Part shown: piece after piece, positions 1 through 6,915 of the stretch
Layout: each line of letters starts with the position of its first letter
Position numbering within the stretch: position 1 is the first letter of the stretch
Assembly (NCBI GenBank): GCA_964616135.1
Contig: CAZTTQ010000013.1
Coordinates: forward strand, 1 to 24,914
Direction of reading: 5' to 3'
DNA from: JAJYIV01 sp964616135
GTDB lineage: Bacteria > Patescibacteriota > Patescibacteriia > UBA9934 > GWF2-40-263
DNA: 24,914 nucleotides
Translations under genes and position numbers: made by a program
Notes under the pieces: generated by a model
Database searches by the model: none
What the model was told of the DNA's origin: nothing
What the model saw: the letters and a program-made list of their open reading frames with translations, nothing else

Positions 1-1576
1 GCGGCTGCCCATTCATGTCCGGCGGCTGCGGAATACCCATCACGGCCAAAATGGTCGGGGCGACGTCCGCCAGCATACCGACCGGCGGCATAAGCGACAG
101 GTCGCCGTTCGGGACTTCCCCCGCTACGCTGGTTTTTCCCTCAAACTGACGACCGATAATGAGGAACGGTACCGGGTTGGTGGCGTGTTCCTTATCCATT
201 TCACCCGTGCGCAGGTTCAGCAATTCCTCCGCGTTGCCGTGGTCCGCGGTCAAAAACAGCACGCCGCCCGCGTCCAACGTCGCCTGTACCAACCGGCCGA
301 CGCATGCGTCCACCGCCTCGTTCGCCTTGATGGACGCCGGCAGGTTGCCCGTGTGCGCCACCATGTCCGGGTTCGCCAGGTTCATGGCAATGAAGTCGAA
401 CCCCTTCCCTTCTATTTCCTTTACGACGCGGTCCACGACCAACGAGGCGCTCATTTCCGGCACTTGGTCGTAGGAAGCGACCTTTGGGGACGGAATGATG
501 ACGCGTTCTTCTCCCGGAAACGGGTTTTCCTTAGTACCGTTCAGGAAGAACGTCACGTGGGCGTATTTTTCGGTCTCGGCGATGTGAAGTTGTTTCAATC
601 CGGCGTCGGACAGTACTTCCGCCAGGCAATGCTCGATGGCTTCCGGCGGGAACGCGACGTCCACGGGCAGGCCCGCCTCGTATTCGGCCATGGTGACGAA
701 CGCCATGTTCTTGAGCGGCGCGCGCGTGAAACCGTCGAACTTCGGCAGGACGAACGCCTTGCACAGTTCGCGCATGCGGTCGGGACGGAAATTGAAGAAG
801 ATGACGGCGTCGCCGTCTTTTACTTGGCCGACGGGCTTCCCTCCCGCGGTGATGACCGTCGGGACGAATTCCTCGTCGTACACTTCCTTGGTGTAGGAGG
901 CCTTGATGGCCGCGAGTGGGTCCTCCGCCGTTTCCCCCTTCCCGTTCACCATGGCGTCGTAGGCTTTTTCCACGCGGTCCCAACGGTTGTCGCGGTCCAT
1001 GGCGAAGTAGCGCCCAGACAAAGACGCGATGCGGCCGAGGGCGAGCGTTTTCATTTTGGCGGCAAGCGTCGTGACGAAATCGATCCCGGCATTATAAATC
1101 GTGTCGCGGCCGTCCAAGACGGCGTGCACGGCGACGTCGGTGACCTTGAGGCGCTTGGCGGTTTCCAAGAGCGCATGACAATGCTCGTCCATGGAGTGGA
1201 CGCGGCCCGCGCTCACCATGCCGATCAGGTGCAGGGTGCCTTTATTCTTTTTTGCATGGGCGGCCGCTTTGGCGAACGCCGGGTTCTCATAAAAAGAACC
1301 GGCCGCGATGTCGCGGTTGATGCGCGGGAACGTCTGGTAGTACACGCGGCCCGCACCGATGGAGAGGTGGCCGACCTCCGAATTGCCCATCTCACCCCAC
1401 GAAAGGCCGACCTCTTCCCCGGACGCGCGGAGCGTCATGGCCGGGTACTTGCGCACCAGGTCCCGGAACACGGGCATGTTCGCCCGCGTAATGGCGTTCC
1501 CCGGACTGTCCGGCGCCACGCCGAAGCCGTCTAAAATCAACAAAACGCACGGTTTTGGAAAGGCGGGAATAGCCAT
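1..1576 (-). CDS. gpmI: 2,3-bisphosphoglycerate-independent phosphoglycerate mutase (3' end cut by window edge)
   Basis: The enzyme interconverts 3- and 2-phosphoglycerate in lower glycolysis, in the cytoplasm, using two metal ions and a phosphoserine intermediate. Reading from the ATG at 1576, the protein starts MAIPAFPKP and shows the family hallmarks in order: the metal-binding LDGFG near residue 14, GNSEVGH with the catalytic serine, DGRDT, NFRPDR, NPDMVAHTGN and TADHGNAEE. About 525 residues lie inside the window. The last visible ones (PPDMNGQP) match the usual C-terminal end of the family, so only a few codons should be missing. A promoter sits directly upstream, with no Shine-Dalgarno. 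Its partners eno, pgk and gap lie nearby on the same strand, but it has its own transcription unit, separated from the sigma/anti-sigma pair by a terminator. Confidence 0.96.
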   Translation of the reverse strand, partial: MAIPAFPKPCVLLILDGFGVAPDSPGNAITRANMPVFRDLVRKYPAMTLRASGEEVGLSWGEMGNSEVGHLSIGAGRVYYQTFPRINRDIAAGSFYENPAFAKAAAHAKKNKGTLHLIGMVSAGRVHSMDEHCHALLETAKRLKVTDVAVHAVLDGRDTIYNAGIDFVTTLAAKMKTLALGRIASLSGRYFAMDRDNRWDRVEKAYDAMVNGKGETAEDPLAAIKASYTKEVYDEEFVPTVITAGGKPVGQVKDGDAVIFFNFRPDRMRELCKAFVLPKFDGFTRAPLKNMAFVTMAEYEAGLPVDVAFPPEAIEHCLAEVLSDAGLKQLHIAETEKYAHVTFFLNGTKENPFPGEERVIIPSPKVASYDQVPEMSASLVVDRVVKEIEGKGFDFIAMNLANPDMVAHTGNLPASIKANEAVDACVGRLVQATLDAGGVLFLTADHGNAEELLNLRTGEMDKEHATNPVPFLIIGRQFEGKTSVAGEVPNGDLSLMPPVGMLADVAPTILAVMGIPQPPDMNGQP

Positions 1577-1589
1577 AAACGATGGGGGT

Positions 1590-1618
1590 AGTGTAGCCGA
1601 ACGGAGCGCTTCGGGCAA
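1590..1618 (-). promoter_or_regulatory. Promoter of gpmI
   Basis: On the minus strand TTGCCC (1618-1613) and TACACT (1595-1590) are separated by exactly 17 bp. The -10 ends 13 nt before the ATG, so the predicted 5' UTR is only about 7 nt and there is no room for a Shine-Dalgarno. Confidence 0.6.
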
Positions 1619-1621
1619 CGC

Positions 1622-1646
1622 AAAACGCGCCCGAACGGGCGCGTTT
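1622..1646 (-). terminator. Intrinsic terminator after the anti-sigma-like gene
   Basis: A perfect 10-bp stem (1623-1632 with 1637-1646, arm AAACGCGCCC) has a 4-nt loop and, on the minus strand, ends in TTTTG. It lies just past the stop codon at 1655 and directly upstream of the gpmI promoter. Confidence 0.8.
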
Positions 1647-1654
1647 CTGCCGAC

Positions 1655-3073
1655 TTACTTCACCATCGGCATGACGACCGGGCCGTCCTGCTTCTGGTCC
1701 AAGATTTCCTTGGCGAGCGGCACCATCACGTAGTTGGAGAACCACGGCTGGTCCGCGGGCTTCTGGAGCACCGGGAACTGGAGCGCGGGGACGTTCACTT
1801 CCGAGGAAGACCCGTCGCCCGACGGCAGCCAGGAGCGCATCAAGACGACGGACGGTGTGCCCAGGTCCACAGTCACGACCTTGGCGTTCGGATCCGCGTA
1901 ACCACCCCAGACGCCGCCCTTCTCCGCGACGGAGATGAGGCGGGCAACATCACGCTCCACCGCGTATTCGGACGCGCGGAACGCATTGGCGGACAGGCCC
2001 CACAAATTGTCCACGCGGTTCGCGCGAACATTCACCCCGACCGTAAGGCCGACGGCGTTTCCCGCTTCGTCAAAGACCGGCGAGCCACCGACGAGCAGCG
2101 GATACACCACCTGGACGGATTCAGGCACGTAAAAATTGGCCTGGTCCGCGGACGCCTTATACGCCGCGCGCCAATCGTCCTGCACACGCGGGGCACCGTA
2201 ATCCGTCAGCGGGACACCGTGTTCTTTCAGGAACGCGTTCGCCGCGGCAATGACGGCACCGTCCTCCGGCACCTCGTCCGCCTTCAACCGATACTGGGCA
2301 AAACACGCTTCGTCCTTGCACGCAGCATCCGGACGCGGCCACTGCGTGTAGTTAGCATTCAATGAAACCGAACCGTTCAGGAGGTCAACGAACAACTGGT
2401 ACCCGAACGGGGTTTCCTGTGACAAAGAGAAGGTCTGCAATTTCAGTCCCTTGAGGCTGCCCAAGTCAAACAGGCCGCGGACCGACGGGATCAGGTTGGA
2501 CACGAGCGTGTCCGCGGAAATCGGATGCGATTCGCGCTTATACACGGGAAGCGTTTCTTCCTTCACGTCGAATGCGTCCCCCTTGTACGCGTACTGGTAA
2601 CGCACCGGGTTCCAAATCATCATCTTCGCATCCGGCGCCGGGACGATGGACGACAAGGCGGACACGCCGCCTCCGCCGCCCATGCCTGAAGGCGCGCCGG
2701 CACCGAGGCCATTGCCATTCGCTAAGTCCGCCAACGAACCGAACGCCTCCCCCGCGTCCCGCGCCACGGTGACGGCGGGAATGGTCGGCGTCGCCAGGTT
2801 GCGGGATAGCACCAACGCAAGCGCCGCTAGCGCGACCGCGCCCGTCGCGAACGCTGGCACGCGGATCGCGCTTAAGACACGTTGAAAGACCGGGAGACGG
2901 ACCGGCGTGGCTACCAACCGCGCGCGCAATTCACGTGCGAACTTCTGGTCCACGGTGACGTCCGGGCGCGACGCGGCCAACTGCACCAACAATGGGCGCA
3001 GGACCGCCTCATGGGCGCGCAAACCCGGGTCAATCGCGTACAGCTCCGCGAGAATGGTTTGGACGTTAGGCAT
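1655..3073 (-). CDS. Membrane-anchored putative anti-sigma factor with a large extracytoplasmic domain
   Basis: A 472-aa protein with a cytoplasmic N-terminal segment (residues 1-70, helical, including FARELRARL near 45-53), one transmembrane segment (about 73-91), a Gly-rich linker (about 118-136) and a roughly 330-residue outer domain. I do not recognise the outer domain. The ATG lies inside the 3' end of the sigma-factor gene: the two share the 8 bases ATGCCTAA, so translation is probably coupled. That arrangement, plus the topology, is the reason for calling it anti-sigma; no ASD/zinc-finger anti-sigma motif is visible. If correct, residues 1-70 would hold the sigma factor until the outer domain senses a signal. 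Alternatives are a co-sensor or simply a sigma-controlled envelope protein. Confidence 0.65.
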   Translation of the reverse strand: MPNVQTILAELYAIDPGLRAHEAVLRPLLVQLAASRPDVTVDQKFARELRARLVATPVRLPVFQRVLSAIRVPAFATGAVALAALALVLSRNLATPTIPAVTVARDAGEAFGSLADLANGNGLGAGAPSGMGGGGGVSALSSIVPAPDAKMMIWNPVRYQYAYKGDAFDVKEETLPVYKRESHPISADTLVSNLIPSVRGLFDLGSLKGLKLQTFSLSQETPFGYQLFVDLLNGSVSLNANYTQWPRPDAACKDEACFAQYRLKADEVPEDGAVIAAANAFLKEHGVPLTDYGAPRVQDDWRAAYKASADQANFYVPESVQVVYPLLVGGSPVFDEAGNAVGLTVGVNVRANRVDNLWGLSANAFRASEYAVERDVARLISVAEKGGVWGGYADPNAKVVTVDLGTPSVVLMRSWLPSGDGSSSEVNVPALQFPVLQKPADQPWFSNYVMVPLAKEILDQKQDGPVVMPMVK

Positions 3074-3650
3074 AGGGGGAGCGAATAACGGGTAAGGCGA
3101 GCAACAAGACGAGTAAGGCGTCCGGGGCGCGTTTGCGCAGGGTCGCGACGGCGCGGGAGAACGCCATTTTGGAGGCGGCTTCCGATTTGCCGGTCACGGC
3201 GGCGATTTCCGCGTAAGACAATTCGTCCCAGACGCGCAGCAGGACGATTTCCCGTTGCGCCGCAGGCAGGTCCTTCATGAGGTCCTGGACCCTGGCCAGG
3301 CGGGCACGGGCGTCCGTGTCCGCGGGAATGTCTTCCCCCGAAGCGAGCGTATCCCACACGTCCTCCAGGTCCGCGTCCGGCTTGCGGCGGCGGTAGTGGT
3401 CCGTCAGCGCGTTGCGGGCAATCGCATACAACCAGGTGGTGAACCCGGCCTTCCCCGCGTCAAACGAGGAAATCTTTTCCAACGCCTTTACAAAGACTCC
3501 GGCGGTAATGTCTTCAGCCGTTTCTTTGTGGTGCGTGCGGAAATAAACGTAGCGATACACCCGATCAAGATAAGCGTCATACAGCGAGGCAAACGCGCGG
3601 CGGTTGCCCGCTTGGGCGTCGCGGATCAATTGGAGTTCGGCCTGGTCCAC
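3066..3650 (-). CDS. ECF-type RNA polymerase sigma factor
   Basis: A 194-aa sigma-70 family protein of the two-domain ECF type. Region 2 spans about 18-88, with FASLYDAYLDRVYRYVYFR, the DI..GVFVKAL segment and FTTWLYAIARN leading to DHYRRR. Region 4 spans about 124-174 (LPAAQREIVLLR, then the helix-turn-helix LSYAEIAAVTGKSEAASK). It redirects RNA polymerase to a special promoter set. The C-terminus ends in a hydrophobic tail (LLVLLLALP, about 179-187) that lies upstream of and into the overlap with the next gene; whether it is functional is unclear. The start at 3650 follows a promoter 39 nt upstream and gives a full region 2. The gene forms a two-gene operon with the overlapping anti-sigma-like gene. 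Confidence 0.93.
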   Translation of the reverse strand: MDQAELQLIRDAQAGNRRAFASLYDAYLDRVYRYVYFRTHHKETAEDITAGVFVKALEKISSFDAGKAGFTTWLYAIARNALTDHYRRRKPDADLEDVWDTLASGEDIPADTDARARLARVQDLMKDLPAAQREIVLLRVWDELSYAEIAAVTGKSEAASKMAFSRAVATLRKRAPDALLVLLLALPVIRSPYA

Positions 3651-3688
3651 AGGGGAAACGTAAGGCGAATGAATGGTCCTTACCTCGT

Positions 3689-3716
3689 ATCATACGCGGA
3701 AACCGCCAAAAGGTAA
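3689..3716 (-). promoter_or_regulatory. Candidate promoter of the sigma/anti-sigma operon
   Basis: On the minus strand TTACCT (3716-3711) and TATGAT (3694-3689) are 16 bp apart. The -35 begins immediately after the T-run of the preceding terminator. A sigma-70-like reading is given; if the sigma factor is autoregulated, the GTTACC/GGTTTCCG sequence here could instead be its own recognition element. Confidence 0.5.
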
Positions 3717-3717
3717 C

Positions 3718-3754
3718 AAAAAAACCTCCCCGCACTAGCGCTGTGCGTTGAGGT
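3718..3754 (-). terminator. Intrinsic terminator overlapping the stop codon of the guanylate-kinase-like gene
   Basis: A two-part stem on the minus strand: ACCTC/GAGGT outside and CGCAC/GTGCG inside, with a 2x2 internal loop, followed by seven T. The TAG stop codon (3737-3735) lies at the edge of the inner stem. Confidence 0.75.
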
Positions 3755-4325
3755 AGCGGATGACAGCGTCCTGCAGGTCGGCAAGGGCCTGGGCTTGGCC
3801 GCCCGGGGCGAACGAGTTGTCCACCCAGGCCCAGTACTCCATGAAGGTCGCTGTGCGTTCGGCGTCCTGGGCCTTGCGGAGCGCGTCCGTCGGTGCGGCG
3901 TCGCCCGGCTTATCCTTCGCCAGGATCTTGATCGGCACCACGTTCGACAGCGCCTTCGTGAAGTCTTTGAGCCCGTGTTCCGTCGCGGCAATGATGCCGA
4001 GGCCGGAACCGAGCACGCGGCGCACCTCGCGCACGGACACGCCGTAGAGGTTGCCGCCATAGTCCACGAACTCGACGAGCTTCCCTTCCCGGCGCAGGCG
4101 CAGGATGCGCGCGCGGGTAGTGAACTCGTAGACGACGTCTTCCGTTGGGTCGTTCGGACGGCGCGCCCGGGACGTCAGTGTCCGCAGGTAGCGGATCGGA
4201 CAGGCACGGTCGTGCCAAATATTGACTAGACCGACGGACAGGGCCGTCTTGCCCGCCTTGGTGTCACCAACCAAGACGATGAGCGCGTTGGTTAGAGACG
4301 ACAAGTCGTTCGTTCGTTCATCCAT
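3735..4325 (-). CDS. Guanylate-kinase-like P-loop protein (divergent)
   Basis: A 196-aa protein with guanylate-kinase layout: Walker A GDTKAGKT at residues 20-27, a TSRARRP segment (51-57) corresponding to the GMP-binding T-(T/S)-R-x-x-R-x-G region, the EDVVYEF strand, then EFVDYGGNLYG matching the family's E-x-A-x-x-x-G-N-x-Y-G. Typical Gmk has GPSGAGKGT, so the loop is altered. The family reaction is ATP + GMP to ADP + GDP. It may be the cell's Gmk or a relative with another substrate. The start at 4325 is chosen over the in-frame ATG at 4382 because 4382 lies in the promoter -35, while 4325 follows GGAGG (4335-4331) by 5 nt. It is a single-gene unit with its own promoter and terminator. 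Confidence 0.72.
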   Translation of the reverse strand: MDERTNDLSSLTNALIVLVGDTKAGKTALSVGLVNIWHDRACPIRYLRTLTSRARRPNDPTEDVVYEFTTRARILRLRREGKLVEFVDYGGNLYGVSVREVRRVLGSGLGIIAATEHGLKDFTKALSNVVPIKILAKDKPGDAAPTDALRKAQDAERTATFMEYWAWVDNSFAPGGQAQALADLQDAVIRYLNAQR

Positions 4326-4353
4326 GGGGACCTCCGAGGGAACGGACCCCGCC

Positions 4354-4382
4354 TGTATAGGCGAAAACGGCCGGAACGTCAA
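4354..4382 (-). promoter_or_regulatory. Strong sigma-70-type promoter of the guanylate-kinase-like gene
   Basis: TTGACG (4382-4377) and TATACA (4359-4354) on the minus strand are separated by 17 bp. The -10 end is 28 nt before the ATG at 4325, leaving room for the GGAGG ribosome-binding site. Confidence 0.8.
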
Positions 4383-4385
4383 TCG

Positions 4386-4413
4386 AAAACCGGCGCCTAT
4401 TGGGTGCCGGTTT
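4386..4413 (-). terminator. Intrinsic terminator of eno
   Basis: An AACCGGC/GCCGGTT stem (4406-4412 with 4388-4394) with partial inner pairing, followed on the minus strand by a short T-run. It is 7 nt beyond the eno stop codon and abuts the next promoter's -35. Confidence 0.65.
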
Positions 4414-4419
4414 CATTTC

Positions 4420-5691
4420 TTACTTCCCCACAGCTTGCAGCTCTTCTTCAATTTCCATTAGGCGGTTGTACTTGGCCAGGCGTTCAGAGCGCGAGAGTGA
4501 GCCGGTCTTGATGTATTCCGCGTTCACGGCAACCGCCAGGTCGGCGATGGTCGTGTCCGGCGTTTCGCCGCTGCGGTGGGACACAGAGACGCGGTAACCG
4601 TTTTGCTGGGCCAACTGAATGGCCGCGACGGTTTCCGAGAGCGAACCGATCTGGTTCACCTTGATGAGAATCGCGTTGCCGACGCCTCGTTCGATCCCCT
4701 CGCGTAGACGTTCCACGTTCGTGACGAACAAGTCATCACCGACCAGGGCCACTTTGTCACCCAACTGGGCCGTGAGCTTTTCCCAGCCCTCCCAGTCATC
4801 CTCCGCCAAGCCGTCTTCCAAGGAAACGATGGGGTACTTTTTGAGCCACTGCTTCCACATCTCGATCATCTGGTCGGACGTTTTCTTTACGCCATCCACT
4901 TTCAGTTCGTATTTCTTGCTTTTGGCGTTGTAGATTTCCGACACGGCCGGGTCCATGGCCAGCATAACGTCCTTCCCTGCCGTGTACGACGTAAGGGAAA
5001 TGGCTTTCATGACCAATTTGAACGCATCTTCATTCTTTGGGAGCGGGACAGAGTAGCCGCCTTCATCTCCCACGGTGGTGGTGAATCCCTTCTTTTTCAG
5101 AAGGCCGCCGAGGGCATGGAAGATTTCCGCACCGCAACGTACGCGTTCACGGAACGTCTTTTGCTGCGGGACGACCATGAACTCCTGGAAGTCCAGGATC
5201 CAGCCGGAATGCGCGCCGCCGTTTAAGATGTTCATCGTCGGCGTCGGCAACTTGTACTGGGTGAACGGGATTTCAAACGCCTGGCGCAGGTAGCGGTAGA
5301 GCGGCATCTTCTTGGACTTGGCCGCCGCATGAGCGACCGCGAGCGATACGCCAAGGATGGCGTTCGCTCCCAGTTTTGACTTATTGGGCGTGCCGTCCAG
5401 TTCAATCATGCGGGCGTCGATGTCCCGCTGCTTGGTTGCGTCCATGCCGAGGAGCGCCGCGGCAATGAGGCTATTCACATTCTTAACCGCCTTCAACACA
5501 CCCTTACCGCCGTAGCGCTTGTGGTCCCCGTCGCGCAATTCCAACGCCTCATGGACGCCGGTGGAGGCGCCGGACGGGACAGAGGCGCTAGCCACCGTCC
5601 CGTCAGACAGCATCACAGTGACGTCCACCGTGGGGTTGCCGCGGGAATCCAGGATCTCATGCGCGTGGATGCGTTCAATGGTGTGGGACAT
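4420..5691 (-). CDS. eno: Enolase
   Basis: Enolase dehydrates 2-phosphoglycerate to phosphoenolpyruvate, in the cytoplasm, with Mg2+. The 423-aa length is normal. Visible landmarks are LDSRGNPT (14-21), GGAHSG with the active-site His161, FQEF with Glu170, VGDEGG with Glu210, the metal ligands Asp247 (AMDPA), Glu292 (SLEDG) and Asp319 (VGDDLF), the catalytic Lys344 (LIKVNQIGS), SHRSGET (371-377) and Lys395 (IKTGS). No catalytic residue is missing. There is no Shine-Dalgarno. A perfect palindrome and an extended -10 element lie between pgk and this gene, so it can be transcribed from its own start or by readthrough from gap-ndh-pgk. Confidence 0.98.
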   Translation of the reverse strand: MSHTIERIHAHEILDSRGNPTVDVTVMLSDGTVASASVPSGASTGVHEALELRDGDHKRYGGKGVLKAVKNVNSLIAAALLGMDATKQRDIDARMIELDGTPNKSKLGANAILGVSLAVAHAAAKSKKMPLYRYLRQAFEIPFTQYKLPTPTMNILNGGAHSGWILDFQEFMVVPQQKTFRERVRCGAEIFHALGGLLKKKGFTTTVGDEGGYSVPLPKNEDAFKLVMKAISLTSYTAGKDVMLAMDPAVSEIYNAKSKKYELKVDGVKKTSDQMIEMWKQWLKKYPIVSLEDGLAEDDWEGWEKLTAQLGDKVALVGDDLFVTNVERLREGIERGVGNAILIKVNQIGSLSETVAAIQLAQQNGYRVSVSHRSGETPDTTIADLAVAVNAEYIKTGSLSRSERLAKYNRLMEIEEELQAVGK

Positions 5692-5697
5692 AAAGAA

Positions 5698-5719
5698 AAT
5701 GGGCGCCTAGGCGCCCATT
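5698..5719 (-). terminator. Perfect 22-bp palindrome between pgk and eno, likely terminator/attenuator
   Basis: The 22 bases read identically on both strands (core GGGCGCCTAGGCGCCC). On the minus strand it is followed by TTTTCTTT and then directly by the eno ATG. As RNA it gives a stem of about 9 bp with a CUAG loop. It could terminate pgk transcripts or partly attenuate readthrough into eno; a protein operator is also possible because the sequence is a perfect dyad. Confidence 0.55.
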
Positions 5720-5725
5720 GTATCA
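5717..5725 (-). promoter_or_regulatory. Extended -10 promoter of eno
   Basis: TGATACAAT on the minus strand (5725-5717) matches TGn-TAnnnT. No -35 is visible at 16-18 bp. It overlaps the palindrome arm and would start RNA inside the palindrome, about 18 nt before the ATG, so eno's own transcript would not form the full hairpin. Confidence 0.5.
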
Positions 5726-5735
5726 CTTTCGCCCG

Positions 5736-6914
5736 TTACGCTTTCAGCGCTTCCACTCCCGGAAGCTTCTTCCCCGCCAAGAATTCCAGCATGGCTCCCC
5801 CACCGGTGGATAGCAAGGTAAACGCGTCGGCGATGCCCAGTTCTTCCACCATGGGCACCGTGTCTCCGCCGCCGACGACCGTCACTACTTTTCCCGTTCG
5901 GGCGGAGATGCCGCGGGCTAGGCGCTCGGACGCGTCGCGGAAACCACCTTCCCCGTAACCAAACGGCCCGTTCCAGACAATCGTCTTGGCTGTCTTGAAC
6001 GCGGCTAGCGCTGCGGCGACGGAGTCCGGACCAACGTCGACGACGCGTTCGTTCGGCAAAATGGCGTCCACGGACGTCACGTGCGTCTTAGCGCCGCGGC
6101 GCAAGGACTTCGCCACCAACACGTCGGTCGGTAGCTGGATTTTTCCTTCGCCTTTTTTTAACAGTTTACGAGCCGCTTCCACGCCGGCCAAATCATAGAC
6201 CGATGCACCGACCTCCAAGCCTTGGGCCTTCAAGAACGCCGTCGCCAACGCGCCACCGACAAAAATGGCGTCCGCCTTTGGCAACAGACGTTCCATGACG
6301 GGAATTTTGTCCGCCATCTTGAGGCCGCCCATCGCCAAAACGAACGGGCGGGCGGGTTTGTCCACCACGGACGACAACACCTGTATTTCCTTGGCCATCA
6401 GTGGGCCGGCATACGACGGGAGTTCGGACGTAATGGCGTCCACGGACGCGTGTGCGCGATGGGACACGCCGAATCCGTCGTTCACGTACAGGTCGGCCAA
6501 GGCGGCCAACCCGCGCGCGAGCGACGGGCTGTTTTCCTCTTCCCTCGGGTCAAAGCGGACGTTTTCCAACAACAGCACGTCCCCGTCATTCATACGGGCA
6601 ACGGCGCGTTCCACGTCAGGACCGACGATGCCGCGGGCCACGGCAACCTTCATGCCGAGCAATTCGGACAAGCGCTTGGCGACCGGGCGCACGGAATACG
6701 CGGACACGCGCTTCCCGGCCGGACGACCCAAGTGGGTCACGACGATCGTGCGGGCGCCGTGCTGGCGCAGCCATTCGATGCCGACGGCCGCGCGGGCAAT
6801 GCGGCCATAATTGCCTTCCACGGCGCGACCGGCGCGCACGGGCACGTTGCCGTCGATGCGGACCAGGACGCGTTTGCCGGCCAATCCTTCTGGTTTGAGG
6901 GTGCGCAATCGCAT
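5736..6914 (-). CDS. pgk: Phosphoglycerate kinase
   Basis: The enzyme transfers phosphate from 1,3-bisphosphoglycerate to ADP, the first ATP-yielding step of glycolysis. The 392-aa length is normal. Substrate-side motifs: VRIDGNVP (18-25, Asp21), Arg38, HLGRP (61-65), LLLENVRF (114-121). Nucleotide side: GGLKMADKI with Lys199, NGPFG (315-319), GGGDT (348-352) and STGGGAMLE. Three spots deviate from common sequence: IDGNVP where VDFNVP is usual, GGLKMADKI for GGAKVSDKI, and GGGDT for GGGDS. All are near-conservative, and the enzyme is expected to be active. The stop of the upstream NADH dehydrogenase-like gene is one base before this ATG, so the two are co-transcribed and probably translationally coupled. 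Confidence 0.97.
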   Translation of the reverse strand: MRLRTLKPEGLAGKRVLVRIDGNVPVRAGRAVEGNYGRIARAAVGIEWLRQHGARTIVVTHLGRPAGKRVSAYSVRPVAKRLSELLGMKVAVARGIVGPDVERAVARMNDGDVLLLENVRFDPREEENSPSLARGLAALADLYVNDGFGVSHRAHASVDAITSELPSYAGPLMAKEIQVLSSVVDKPARPFVLAMGGLKMADKIPVMERLLPKADAIFVGGALATAFLKAQGLEVGASVYDLAGVEAARKLLKKGEGKIQLPTDVLVAKSLRRGAKTHVTSVDAILPNERVVDVGPDSVAAALAAFKTAKTIVWNGPFGYGEGGFRDASERLARGISARTGKVVTVVGGGDTVPMVEELGIADAFTLLSTGGGAMLEFLAGKKLPGVEALKA

Positions 6915-6915
6915 A

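Noticed and set aside
185..1534. Plus-strand open frame of 449 codons
   Set aside because: It lies wholly opposite gpmI, whose minus-strand frame carries every family motif; the plus-strand frame is Arg/His/Val-rich shadow sequence.
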